Shown one piece after another: positions 17,374-25,767 of a DNA stretch of 64,000 nt; the stretch's first letter is position 1, and every line of letters starts with the position of its first letter. Source of the DNA: Bacteroidetes bacterium UBA6161 (GTDB lineage: Bacteria; Bacteroidota; Bacteroidia; NS11-12g; UBA955). A program made the translations under genes and the position numbers. The stretch lies in NCBI GenBank assembly GCA_002422315.1, contig DIUJ01000019.1:50819-114818 (forward strand), in the 5' to 3' direction. Below the pieces are notes generated by a model. That model saw nothing but the letters and a program-made list of their open reading frames with translations, searched no databases and was not told the origin of the DNA.

Positions 17374-17407
17374 AGCTATTTCAAAAGAAAAAAATTTGTA
17401 TCGATTA

Positions 17408-17442
17408 TTGTAGTCCGCATCGGAGAGGAAACATTATCTTTG
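17408..17442 (+). promoter_or_regulatory. nrdBA promoter 2
   Basis: TTG (17408-17410), a 24-bp spacer and TATCTTTG (17435-17442), identical in its -7 element to promoter 1, end 82 bp before the nrdB ATG. Confidence 0.6.
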
Positions 17443-17524
17443 TAGAAAGGCTCCACAAAGAAGGACAAAAAAGATGTTTTATTTTTGATGCAAAGAGACT
17501 ACACACAACAAACAGGTAAAGAAA

Positions 17525-18511
17525 ATGGATACAAAAAATACTACTCACGAACCCCTTTTAGCAGACAACAAAGATAGGTTTGTACTTTTCCCAATTACGC
17601 ACAACGATATTTGGCAAATGTACAAACAAGCGGAAGCAAGTTTTTGGACTGCAGAAGAAATTGATTTAACATCAGATTTGCAAGATTGGGCAAACAAACT
17701 TAATGACAATGAAAAACATTTTATTAAGCATGTTTTGGCATTTTTTGCGGCAAGCGATGGTATAGTAAACGAAAACTTAGCAGTAAACTTTTTGCAAGAA
17801 GTTCAGTACCCAGAGGCACGCTGTATGTATGGTTTCCAAGTTATGATAGAAAACATACACTCGGAAGCATATTCTTTACTCATAGACACCTACATCAAAG
17901 ACCCCCTAGAAAAAGACAAGCTTCTAAGAGCAATCGACACCATAGATTGTGTAAAAAGAAAAGCTGATTGGGCGCTTAGATGGATAGACAAAGGTAGCTT
18001 TGCAGAAAGGCTTATCGCTTTTGCAGCAGTAGAAGGCATATTTTTTAGTGGAAGTTTCTGTTCTATATTTTGGCTTAAGAAAAGAGGATTAATGCCTGGC
18101 TTAAGCTTTACCAACGAACTTATCAGTAGAGATGAGGGCTTGCATTGTGACTTTGCGTGCTTATTGTACACCAATCACCTTCAGAACAAATTACCAGAAG
18201 AAACAGTATACACCATCATAAAAGACGCTGTAGAAATAGAAAAAGAGTTTGTTAGCGATGCTCTACCTGTAAACTTGATAGGTATGAATGCTGATTTGAT
18301 GTGTCAATACATAGAATTTGTTGCAGACCGTTTGTTGGTTACCCTAGGATTAAGCAAAATTTATAATGCCACAAATCCATTTGATTTTATGGAATTAATT
18401 TCCCTTCAAGGTAAAACAAATTTCTTTGAAAAAAGAGTAGGAGAATATCAGAAAGCAGGGGTAATGTCCGACTCTGCTTCCAATGCTTTTAAAATGGACG
18501 AAGAATTCTAA
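17525..18511 (+). CDS. nrdB: Class Ia ribonucleotide reductase, small (R2) subunit
   Basis: This 328-residue subunit houses the diiron-tyrosyl radical that initiates ribonucleotide reduction. Ligands are visible: Asp78 (AASDGIVNENL), Glu109 and His112 (IENIHSEAY), with radical Tyr116 four residues on. The second Glu/Glu/His set lies around AVEGIFFSG and ISRDEGLHCDF. The sequence is closest to the eukaryote-like R2 type (EARCMYGFQ). The C-terminus FKMDEEF is the usual tail that docks to R1. It precedes nrdA by 31 bp. Confidence 0.97.
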   Translation: MDTKNTTHEPLLADNKDRFVLFPITHNDIWQMYKQAEASFWTAEEIDLTSDLQDWANKLNDNEKHFIKHVLAFFAASDGIVNENLAVNFLQEVQYPEARCMYGFQVMIENIHSEAYSLLIDTYIKDPLEKDKLLRAIDTIDCVKRKADWALRWIDKGSFAERLIAFAAVEGIFFSGSFCSIFWLKKRGLMPGLSFTNELISRDEGLHCDFACLLYTNHLQNKLPEETVYTIIKDAVEIEKEFVSDALPVNLIGMNADLMCQYIEFVADRLLVTLGLSKIYNATNPFDFMELISLQGKTNFFEKRVGEYQKAGVMSDSASNAFKMDEEF

Positions 18512-18542
18512 CCCAATGTTAAATTAAAGAAAAACTAGAAAA

Positions 18543-20897
18543 ATGTTTGTATTAAAAAGAAACGGAAAACAAGAAGCAATACACTTCGATAAAATAACCT
18601 CCAGACTTATGAAATTAAGTTATGGATTGTCTTTGAAAAGTGAAGATATTATTGAAATAACGAAAAAAGTAATCCAAGGGATTTACAACTTAATTCCTAC
18701 CACAGAATTAGACAATTTAGCAGCGGAAACAGCTGCTGCAAATACTACAAAGCATCCTGATTTTGCAATTTTAGCAGCAAGGATTGCAGTAAGTAATTTG
18801 CATAAAAACACACAAAAATCGTTCTCTAAGACTGCCGATGCTCTATACAATTACATAGACGAACGCTCTGGCGAGAAAGCTTCTCTGTATGCAGAGGATG
18901 TATATGATATCATAAAAAAGAACGCAGACATATTAGATGCTGCTATCATTTATGAAAGAGACTACCACTTCGATTATTTCGGATTTAAGACGCTAGAAAA
19001 ATCCTATTTATTAAAAATACACGGCAAAATAGCAGAAAGACCACAACACATGTTTATGCGTGTGTCTATAGGTATCCATAAAAATGACATAGATGCGGCG
19101 ATAGAAACTTACAACTTAATGAGTGAAAAATGGTTTATTCATGCTACTCCTACCCTATTTAATGCTGGTACACCAAAGCCTCAAATGAGTAGTTGTTTCC
19201 TTCTTAGTATGAAAGACGACAGCATTAGTGGAATATACGATACTTTGAAAAATTGTGCTTTAATTTCTCAATCCGCAGGAGGAATAGGCCTGAACATACA
19301 CAATATACGAGCTACGGGAAGTTACATTAAAGGAACAAACGGAACCTCCAACGGAATTATTCCAATGCTAAAAGTTTTTAATGACACAGCAAGATACGTA
19401 GACCAAGGCGGAGGAAAAAGAAAAGGCGCATTTGCAATCTATCTTGAACCATGGCATGCAGACGTATTTGACTTTTTAGATTTACGAAAAAATCATGGTA
19501 AAGATGAAATGAGAGCTAGAGATTTATTCTTAGCCCTTTGGGTGCCTGACTTGTTTATGAAAAGAGTAGAAGAAGATACCACTTGGAGTTTATTCTGCCC
19601 TAGTTCTGCACCTGGCCTTTACGATACCTACGGTAAAAAGTTTGAAGACCTTTACCACCAATACGAAGCAGAAGGAAAAGCAATTAAAACCATTCAAGCA
19701 AGAGAATTGTGGAACGCTATTCTAGAGGCACAAATGGAAACAGGGACACCATATATTATGTACAAAGACGCTGCAAATGAAAAATCTAACCAGAAAAATC
19801 TTGGTACTATCAGAAGCAGTAACCTTTGTACAGAAATTATAGAATATAGCAGTCCAGATGAAGCAGCTGTATGTAATCTCGCTTCTGTATCTCTACCCAG
19901 ATTTGTGGATAATGGTAAATTTGATTTTAGTAAACTAGAAGAGATTACCAAAATTATGACCAAAAACCTGAATAAGATAATTGACAACAATTACTATCCA
20001 ATAGAAGAAACTAGAAGAAGTAATTTCCGTCATAGGCCTATTGGTTTAGGAGTTCAAGGTTTGGCAGATGCCTTTATGATGCTTGGCCTACCTTTCGAAA
20101 GCGAAATGGCAAAAGTATTAAACAAAAACATTTTTGAAACAATATACTACGCTTCTCTTGTGGCTAGTATGGAAATTGCAAAAGAAATAGGACCATACGA
20201 AACCTTCCAAGGCTCTCCACTTTCGCAAGGTATATTCCAATTTGAAATGTGGAATGTAGAACCTAGCAACAGATACGATTGGAATAGCCTTAGAAAAGAA
20301 ATTATGGAGCATGGTGTTAGAAACTCTCTGTTGTTAGCTCCTATGCCTACAGCTTCTACTTCTCAGATTTTAGGAAATAACGAATGCTTTGAGCCATACA
20401 CTTCTAACATATACAACAGACGTGTACTAAGTGGAGAATTTGTAGTTGTAAACAAACACTTATTAAAAGACTTAGTAGATCTTGGATTGTGGAACGACAA
20501 CATGAAGCAACGCATTATTGCTGCAAATGGTTCTGTTCAAGAAATCAAAGAAATCCCAGAAGCGTTAAAAGAAATTTACAAAACAGTTTGGGAAATAAAA
20601 CAAAAAAATATAATCGACATGGCTGCCGATAGAGGTGCTTTTGTTTGCCAATCGCAATCTCTAAACTTATTTATACAACAACCTAATTTTGCTAAATTAA
20701 CTTCCATGCATTTTTACTCTTGGAAAAAAGGCTTAAAAACAGGTATGTACTACTTAAGAACAAAAGCAGCTGCAGACGCAATCAAGTTTACGGTTGACTC
20801 GTCTGTTTTGAAAAATCCAGAAACACAAAGCGTTGCGCAAAGCGAAATAGCATGTTCACTAGACAATCCTGATGCATGCGAAAGCTGCAGTGGATAA
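18543..20897 (+). CDS. nrdA: Class Ia ribonucleotide reductase, large (R1) subunit
   Basis: This 784-residue catalytic subunit reduces NDPs to dNDPs. An N-terminal ATP-cone (about residues 1-90, from MFVLKRNGKQEAI) provides allosteric activity control by ATP/dATP. The catalytic centre includes the cysteine in MSSCFLLSMKDDS. It also includes the Asn, Cys and Glu of NLCTEIIEYSS and the AAVCNLASVSL segment. The radical-transfer tyrosines sit in the C-terminal third. The redox pair Cys779/Cys782 (CESC) at the extreme C-terminus accepts electrons from thioredoxin or glutaredoxin. A hairpin terminator follows. Confidence 0.97.
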   Translation: MFVLKRNGKQEAIHFDKITSRLMKLSYGLSLKSEDIIEITKKVIQGIYNLIPTTELDNLAAETAAANTTKHPDFAILAARIAVSNLHKNTQKSFSKTADALYNYIDERSGEKASLYAEDVYDIIKKNADILDAAIIYERDYHFDYFGFKTLEKSYLLKIHGKIAERPQHMFMRVSIGIHKNDIDAAIETYNLMSEKWFIHATPTLFNAGTPKPQMSSCFLLSMKDDSISGIYDTLKNCALISQSAGGIGLNIHNIRATGSYIKGTNGTSNGIIPMLKVFNDTARYVDQGGGKRKGAFAIYLEPWHADVFDFLDLRKNHGKDEMRARDLFLALWVPDLFMKRVEEDTTWSLFCPSSAPGLYDTYGKKFEDLYHQYEAEGKAIKTIQARELWNAILEAQMETGTPYIMYKDAANEKSNQKNLGTIRSSNLCTEIIEYSSPDEAAVCNLASVSLPRFVDNGKFDFSKLEEITKIMTKNLNKIIDNNYYPIEETRRSNFRHRPIGLGVQGLADAFMMLGLPFESEMAKVLNKNIFETIYYASLVASMEIAKEIGPYETFQGSPLSQGIFQFEMWNVEPSNRYDWNSLRKEIMEHGVRNSLLLAPMPTASTSQILGNNECFEPYTSNIYNRRVLSGEFVVVNKHLLKDLVDLGLWNDNMKQRIIAANGSVQEIKEIPEALKEIYKTVWEIKQKNIIDMAADRGAFVCQSQSLNLFIQQPNFAKLTSMHFYSWKKGLKTGMYYLRTKAAADAIKFTVDSSVLKNPETQSVAQSEIACSLDNPDACESCSG

Positions 20898-20921
20898 ATA
20901 AACAAAAACCCCATCCCCATG

Positions 20922-20952
20922 AAAGGCATTCTACTATAGAATGCCTTTTTTT
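20922..20952 (+). terminator. Terminator after nrdBA
   Basis: AAAGGCATTCTA (20922-20933) pairs perfectly with TAGAATGCCTTT (20937-20948) around a CTA loop and is followed by a T run. Confidence 0.9.
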
Positions 20953-20980
20953 TATTCCCAAAATACAAAATCTTAGGCGC

Positions 20981-21010
20981 TTGCTAAATCGTTTATAAAT
21001 CCTAATTTTG
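20981..21010 (+). promoter_or_regulatory. Promoter of the thrS-infC-rpmI-rplT operon
   Basis: TTG (20981-20983), a 19-bp spacer and TAATTTTG (21003-21010) form the best consensus Bacteroidota promoter in the window. It ends 21 bp before the thrS ATG at 21032. Confidence 0.75.
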
Positions 21011-21031
21011 CAGTCCCTAAAAAAAGATAAC

Positions 21032-22978
21032 ATGAAGCAAGAAATAACCATCACTCTGCCCGACGGAAGTAAAAGAGTATACCCGCAAGGAACCACAGGA
21101 ATGGAAATTGCTAAAAGCATAAGCGAAGGCCTAGCTAGAGTTGTATTAGCCGCAGATGTAAACGGCCAAACATGGGATTTAAATAGACCTATACACGAAG
21201 ATTGTAAATTTAAACTATATAAATGGGAAGACAAAGAAGGCAAAAGCACCTTTTGGCACTCTTCTGCTCACTTAATGGCAGAAGCGTTAGAAGCCCTATA
21301 TCCCGGAATTAAACTAGCTATTGGACCACCAATTGAAAATGGTTTCTATTACGATATTGATTTTGGAGACATTAGCTTCTCCTCCGACAATTTTGAAGGT
21401 CTGGAACAAAAAATGTCGGAATTAGCAAAACATGATTCTTCCTTTGAAAGACAAAATGTTACTAAGGCCGATGCTCAAAAGTATTTTACAGAGAAAAACG
21501 ATCCATACAAATTAGAATTAATTGAAGAATTAGAAGACGGCTCTATAACCTTCTACAAGCAAGGCAATTTTACAGACTTGTGCAGAGGACCTCATATCCC
21601 TCACACTGGACATATAAAAGCAGTAAAAGTACTTGCTACCGCAGGGGCTTATTGGCGAGGGGATGAAACTAAAAAGCAATTAACTAGAATATATGGGATT
21701 ACTTTCCCTAAAAAAAGCGAGCTTACAGAATACTTAACCTTGCTAGAAGAAGCTAAAAAAAGAGACCATAGAAAACTAGGAAGAGAACTAGAACTGTTCA
21801 CTTTCTCTCAAAAAGTGGGTCAAGGACTACCAATATGGCTACCTAAAGGTGCAGAGTTAAGAGAGAGATTAGAAAACTTTCTAAAGAAAAAACAAAGAGA
21901 ATATGGCTACCAACCCGTTATTACTCCTCATATTGGGCACAAAGAACTTTACATTACAAGCGGACATTACGAAAAATACGGCAAAGATTCCTTTCAACCA
22001 ATAACCACTCCAGGTTTAAATGAAGAATTTCTTCTTAAACCTATGAACTGCCCACACCACTGTGAAATATACAAAACCAAACCTAGGTCTTATAAAGACC
22101 TCCCCTTAAGACTTGCAGAATTTGGTACCGTATACCGTTACGAACAAAGCGGAGAGCTACATGGCTTGACAAGAGTAAGAAGCTTTACACAAGACGATGC
22201 ACATATTTTCTGCATGCAAGAACAAGTAAAAAAAGAATTTATTAATGTTATAGATATAGTACTTTACATATTCAAAACATTGAAATTCGAAAACTTTACA
22301 GCACAAGTTTCTCTTCGTGACCCTGAAGATAAAACCAAATACATAGGAAGTACAGAAAATTGGGAAAGAGCAGAAAGAGATATACTAGAGGCTACTCAAG
22401 AAAAAGGGTTACCTACAGTTATCGAATATGGAGAAGCAGCCTTTTACGGACCCAAACTCGACTTCATGGTAAAAGATGCATTGGGAAGATCATGGCAGCT
22501 TGGCACTATTCAAGTAGACTATAATTTACCAGAAAGATTTGAATTAGAATATATTGGTAGCGACAACAAACCCCATCGTCCTGTAATGATTCACAGGGCG
22601 CCATTTGGTTCTATGGAAAGATTTGTGGCAGTTCTTTTGGAACATACAGCTGGGAAATTTCCACTTTGGCTAACCTCTGACCAATGTATTTTACTGCCAA
22701 TTAGCGATAAATATCAAGAATATTCAGAAAATGTTTTAAATATTCTAAAAAAGTACGATATTCGCGGGCTCATTGACGCAAGGTCTGAAAAAACTGGCAG
22801 GAAAATACGCGATGCCGAAGTTAGCAAAATACCTTACATGCTAATTATAGGCGAAAAAGAAGCAGAAGAAGGTACTGTTTCCGTAAGAATGCATGGTGGC
22901 GAGGATCTGGGATCAATGAAAGTTGAAGCATTTGCAGAAATGATACAACAAAAAGTACAAGAAGAAATTAAAAACTGA
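21032..22978 (+). CDS. thrS: Threonyl-tRNA synthetase
   Basis: The 648-residue class II synthetase charges tRNA-Thr. It has the N-terminal TGS domain (ITITLPDGSKRVYPQG). An editing domain with the zinc-type motif HSSAHLMAEAL follows (about residue 74). The catalytic core contains MNCPHHCEIYK and RLAEFGTVYRYEQSGELHGL, then VMIHRAPFGSMERF, and a C-terminal anticodon-binding domain completes it. The ATG at 21032 is chosen because the upstream in-frame TTG lies inside the promoter -7 element. It leads an operon with infC, rpmI and rplT, the same order as in many bacteria. Confidence 0.97.
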   Translation: MKQEITITLPDGSKRVYPQGTTGMEIAKSISEGLARVVLAADVNGQTWDLNRPIHEDCKFKLYKWEDKEGKSTFWHSSAHLMAEALEALYPGIKLAIGPPIENGFYYDIDFGDISFSSDNFEGLEQKMSELAKHDSSFERQNVTKADAQKYFTEKNDPYKLELIEELEDGSITFYKQGNFTDLCRGPHIPHTGHIKAVKVLATAGAYWRGDETKKQLTRIYGITFPKKSELTEYLTLLEEAKKRDHRKLGRELELFTFSQKVGQGLPIWLPKGAELRERLENFLKKKQREYGYQPVITPHIGHKELYITSGHYEKYGKDSFQPITTPGLNEEFLLKPMNCPHHCEIYKTKPRSYKDLPLRLAEFGTVYRYEQSGELHGLTRVRSFTQDDAHIFCMQEQVKKEFINVIDIVLYIFKTLKFENFTAQVSLRDPEDKTKYIGSTENWERAERDILEATQEKGLPTVIEYGEAAFYGPKLDFMVKDALGRSWQLGTIQVDYNLPERFELEYIGSDNKPHRPVMIHRAPFGSMERFVAVLLEHTAGKFPLWLTSDQCILLPISDKYQEYSENVLNILKKYDIRGLIDARSEKTGRKIRDAEVSKIPYMLIIGEKEAEEGTVSVRMHGGEDLGSMKVEAFAEMIQQKVQEEIKN

Positions 22979-22986
22979 TTAATAAT

Positions 22987-23538
22987 TTGACGGTAAAACA
23001 AAGAGGTAGGGTTATTAAAACCAATCCTCACAAGATTAATGAAGAAATTGTAGCAAAGCAATTAAGAGTTGTCGGTGAAAATATTGAACCGGGAATATTC
23101 GATAAAGAGTCTGCGCTAAAAATTGCTTTTGAATTAGGATTGGATTTGGTGGAGATTTCACCAAATGCAGACCCCCCAGTTGCTAAAATTGTTGATTATA
23201 AGAAGTTCTTATACGAGCAAAAGAAGAAACAAAAGGAGATAAAGGCCAATGCTGTTAAATCTGTAATTAAAGAAATAAGATTTGGCCCCAACACCGATGA
23301 CCATGATTTTGATTTTAAATTAAAACATGCCAAGTCCTTTTTGGAAGAGGGTTCTAAAGTAAGAGCATTTGTATTCTTTAAAGGAAGAACCATTATGCAC
23401 AAAGAGAGAGGAGAAGAACTTTTGTTAAGATTTGCTAAAGAACTAATGGAAGATGGTTTAGCGAAAGTTGAACAAATGCCCAAAAGCGAAGGGAAGAAAA
23501 TGATATTGGTGCTTGCACCAGGGAAATTAAAAAAATAA
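22987..23538 (+). CDS. infC: Translation initiation factor IF-3, non-ATG start
   Basis: The 183-residue factor binds the 30S subunit and proofreads start-codon selection. The N-domain (INEEIVAKQLRVVGEN to SPNADPPVAKIVDYKKFLYE), a Lys-rich linker and the C-domain (IRFGPNTDDHDFDFKLKHA) are intact. There is no in-frame ATG before the internal Met in RTIMHKERG. The start is TTG at 22987, or ATT at 22978, which overlaps the last base of the thrS stop codon. E. coli infC likewise uses a rare AUU start that permits autoregulation, so a comparable mechanism is plausible here. Confidence 0.93.
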   Translation: MTVKQRGRVIKTNPHKINEEIVAKQLRVVGENIEPGIFDKESALKIAFELGLDLVEISPNADPPVAKIVDYKKFLYEQKKKQKEIKANAVKSVIKEIRFGPNTDDHDFDFKLKHAKSFLEEGSKVRAFVFFKGRTIMHKERGEELLLRFAKELMEDGLAKVEQMPKSEGKKMILVLAPGKLKK

Positions 23539-23569
23539 TATATTAAATAACTAAATAGATTTTTGAGTC

Positions 23570-23770
23570 ATGCCAAAGATGAAAACAAACTCCAGCGCCA
23601 AGAAAAGATTCAGTCTTACAGGTAGCGGTAAAATTAAAAGAAACAAAGCTTTCTTAAACCACATTTTAACTAAAAAAGCAAAGAAAAGAAAAAGAAACTT
23701 AGGTAAATCTACCATTGTAACCGATATGGATAGTTCTAACATCAAATTTTTGCTTACTATAGGTAAATAA
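23570..23770 (+). CDS. rpmI: 50S ribosomal protein L35
   Basis: This 66-residue, very basic protein has the L35 start MPKMKTNSSAKKRFSLTGSGKIKR and the HILTKKAKKRKRNL segment. It is part of the large ribosomal subunit. It lies 31 bp after infC and 85 bp before rplT. Confidence 0.97.
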   Translation: MPKMKTNSSAKKRFSLTGSGKIKRNKAFLNHILTKKAKKRKRNLGKSTIVTDMDSSNIKFLLTIGK

Positions 23771-23855
23771 ACAAAACTGAAAATTTTAACCCGCACCCGA
23801 GCTAGAAGTTTTACCAAAAATGTAAACGCTTAGGGAGCAAAAACAAAAATAAATT

Positions 23856-24200
23856 ATGCCAAGATCAGTCAATCACGTAGCCTCAAGGGCTAGAAGAAAA
23901 AAAGTTCTAAAAAGAGCTAAAGGGTATTTCGGTCGTAGAAAAAATGTATGGACCGTAGCTAAAAATGCTGTTGAAAAAGGTTTGCAATATGCTTACCGCG
24001 ACAGAAAAACCAAAAAACGTAATTTCCGTTCACTTTGGATTATCAGAATTAATGCTGCTGTTAGAGCAGAAGGTTTGTCTTACTCTCAATTTATTCATAA
24101 ATTGAAAGAAAACAACATTGAAATGAACAGAAAAGCATTAGCGGATTTAGCTATGAACCAACCAGAAGCTTTTAAAGCAATAGTTAAAAAAGTTTCTTGA
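23856..24200 (+). CDS. rplT: 50S ribosomal protein L20
   Basis: This 114-residue protein has the L20 signature MPRSVNHVASRARRKKVLKRAKG-like start, GYFGRRKNVWTVAKNAVEKG and the C-terminal LSYSQFIHKLKENNIEMNRK. L20 is needed early in 50S assembly and is an autoregulator of this operon in several bacteria. The 85-nt spacer before it could hold such a control site, but I could not identify one. Terminator hairpin follows 26 bp after the stop. Confidence 0.97.
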   Translation: MPRSVNHVASRARRKKVLKRAKGYFGRRKNVWTVAKNAVEKGLQYAYRDRKTKKRNFRSLWIIRINAAVRAEGLSYSQFIHKLKENNIEMNRKALADLAMNQPEAFKAIVKKVS

Positions 24201-24226
24201 TTTCACCAAATTATTCAAATTCATGG

Positions 24227-24248
24227 AGCCCCGAAAGGGGCTTTTTTT
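24227..24248 (+). terminator. Terminator of the thrS-rplT operon
   Basis: AGCCCC (24227-24232), a stable GAAA tetraloop and GGGGCT (24237-24242) are followed by a T7 tract. Confidence 0.95.
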
Positions 24249-24399
24249 ATATAGTTAATTTATTGGCAATACTTATTTAAAGAATATTTTTGCATTAATC
24301 TGTTTATTTGCATTTGGAATTGTAATCTTTTATGCTTCAAGAATTAGGGTTATCAATAAATGACAAAGCTGGGTCCAAGGGATAGAGATTGAGAAAACC

Positions 24400-24504
24400 T
24401 TAGATTTTAGATTGCAGAAGTCAGACTTAATACGTTACAACCTTTTAGATTTTAAATCTAAGATTTAAAAATCTAAAATCAACAATCTAATATCTACAAT
24501 CAAC
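24400..24504. repeat. Degenerate TTAGATT intergenic repeat with dyad symmetry
   Basis: The motif TTAGATTTTAGATTGCAGA at 24400-24418 recurs in degenerate and inverted form as far as 24504 (ATCTAAAATC, AATCTAATATCTACAATC). The centre, 24443-24459 against 24461-24478, forms a near-perfect hairpin with a single-base indel. It lies in the 334-bp gap between rplT and rocD, after the rplT terminator. I see no protein-coding signal in it. Confidence 0.7.
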
Positions 24505-24522
24505 TATTTACGCTGTATTTCT

Positions 24523-24530
24523 TATCTTTG
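24523..24530 (+). promoter_or_regulatory. -7 element of rocD
   Basis: TATCTTTG (24523-24530) matches TAnnTTTG and ends four bases before the rocD ATG, which suggests a leaderless or nearly leaderless mRNA. No TTG is present at standard spacing upstream. Confidence 0.5.
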
Positions 24531-24534
24531 TGCC

Positions 24535-25764
24535 ATGACAAATAGCCAACAAGACTCTTCTTATTTTATTGAATTAGAAAAAAAACATGGTGCTACAAAT
24601 TATAAACCATTACCAGTAGTTATTGCCGAGGGTAAAGGAATTTATGTTACCGATGTAGAAGGGAAAAAATATATAGATTGCCTTAGCGCATACAGTGCTG
24701 TAAATCAAGGGCATTGTCACCCAAGAATCATTCAAGCACTTGTAGACCAAGCGAGTACACTTACTCTTACCTCTAGGGCCTTTTACAATAATAAATTGGG
24801 CGAATTTGAACAATTCGCTTGTCAATTATTCGGATTTGAGAGGTTATTGCCCATGAATAGCGGAGTAGAAGCATGCGAAACAGCAATAAAATTATGTAGA
24901 AAATGGGCTTATACTATTAAAGGTATTCCTGAGAATAAAGCCAAAATAGTGTTTGTAGAAGGAAACTTTTGGGGCCGTTCGATTGCTGCAATAAGTTCCA
25001 GTACAGACCCCGATAGCTACAAAGACTTTGGACCTTTTGTTCCTGGTTTTGAAATTATACCCTATAACAATATAGAGGCTTTAGAAAAAGCACTGCAAGA
25101 CCCAAATGTAGCAGGTTTTATGTGTGAACCTATACAAGGGGAAGCAGGTGTTATCGTACCTTCAGAGAATTATCTTACAAAGGTTAGAGAAATTTGTACT
25201 CAATACAATGTACTATTTATAGCAGACGAAGTGCAGACAGGTATAGCCAGAACAGGTAAAATGCTTGCCTGCGACCACGAAAACGTTAAGCCAGATATTT
25301 TGGTGTTGGGTAAAGCTCTCTCTGGTGGTGTATTACCTGTAAGTGCAGTATTGTGTAGCAGCGAAATTATGCTCACTATAAAACCTGGACAACATGGTTC
25401 TACTTTTGGAGGGAACCCACTAGCTTGCAGTGTAGCCTTGGAAGCCCTAAAAGTGGTATTGGATGAGAAACTTGCTGAAAATGCACAAAAAATGGGAGAA
25501 CTTTTTAGAAAAGAACTTGAAAAACTACCTGCTAGTAGAGTAAGTGCTGTAAGAGGTAAAGGCTTGTTAAATGCTATAGATATAGTACCTTTTAAAGATG
25601 GTAGAACAGCCGTAGATGTTTGTTATAAACTAAAAGAAAATGGACTTTTGGCAAAGCAAACGCATACCCATACAATACGTTTTGCCCCTCCTTTGGTAAT
25701 AAACGAAAGACAGGTTTTAGAAGCCTGTGAAATTATAAGAAATACTATCCGGGAAATGGAATAA
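24535..25764 (+). CDS. rocD: Ornithine aminotransferase
   Basis: This 409-residue class III PLP aminotransferase converts ornithine and 2-oxoglutarate to glutamate semialdehyde and glutamate. Evidence includes the N-terminal KHGATNYKPLPVVIAEGKG region characteristic of ornithine transaminase and the PLP-binding NSGVEACETAIKL. The Asp in LFIADEVQTGIARTG and the Schiff-base lysine in LVLGKALSGGVLP are also present. An arginase-family gene at 47.3 kb could feed the same arginine/ornithine catabolism. maf follows 3 bp after the stop, so they are co-transcribed. Confidence 0.94.
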   Translation: MTNSQQDSSYFIELEKKHGATNYKPLPVVIAEGKGIYVTDVEGKKYIDCLSAYSAVNQGHCHPRIIQALVDQASTLTLTSRAFYNNKLGEFEQFACQLFGFERLLPMNSGVEACETAIKLCRKWAYTIKGIPENKAKIVFVEGNFWGRSIAAISSSTDPDSYKDFGPFVPGFEIIPYNNIEALEKALQDPNVAGFMCEPIQGEAGVIVPSENYLTKVREICTQYNVLFIADEVQTGIARTGKMLACDHENVKPDILVLGKALSGGVLPVSAVLCSSEIMLTIKPGQHGSTFGGNPLACSVALEALKVVLDEKLAENAQKMGELFRKELEKLPASRVSAVRGKGLLNAIDIVPFKDGRTAVDVCYKLKENGLLAKQTHTHTIRFAPPLVINERQVLEACEIIRNTIREME

Positions 25765-25767
25765 CAC

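Larger units (their letters stand above)
17179..17391 (+). repeat. Imperfect direct repeat containing DnaA boxes
   Basis: AGCAATGTGGATAAA occurs at 17179-17193 and again at 17360-17374, 181 bp apart. Each copy is followed within two bases by CTATTTCA and then an A-rich run, so about 32 bp are related. The repeat core contains the DnaA-box 9-mer TGTGGATAA. Confidence 0.8.
16876..17524 (+). promoter_or_regulatory. 649-bp non-coding control region before nrdBA
   Basis: No convincing gene is seen here. The segment holds three DnaA-box-like 9-mers in the same orientation (17184, 17309, 17365), an imperfect direct repeat containing two of them, two Bacteroidota promoters reading toward nrdB, and the minus-strand promoter of the ndpA-like gene near its left end. 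No cobalamin riboswitch or clear NrdR box is visible. Confidence 0.7.

Noticed and set aside
17319..17519. 66-codon open frame before nrdB with a hydrophobic start
   Set aside because: It lies in the control region and spans both promoters and a DnaA box. Its hydrophobic part comes from the repeated AT-rich module, and the rest does not look like a conserved protein.
16876..17524. Cobalamin riboswitch or NrdR boxes before nrdBA
   Set aside because: No B12-box-like conserved segment and no pair of ACACnATAT-type palindromes were found by eye.
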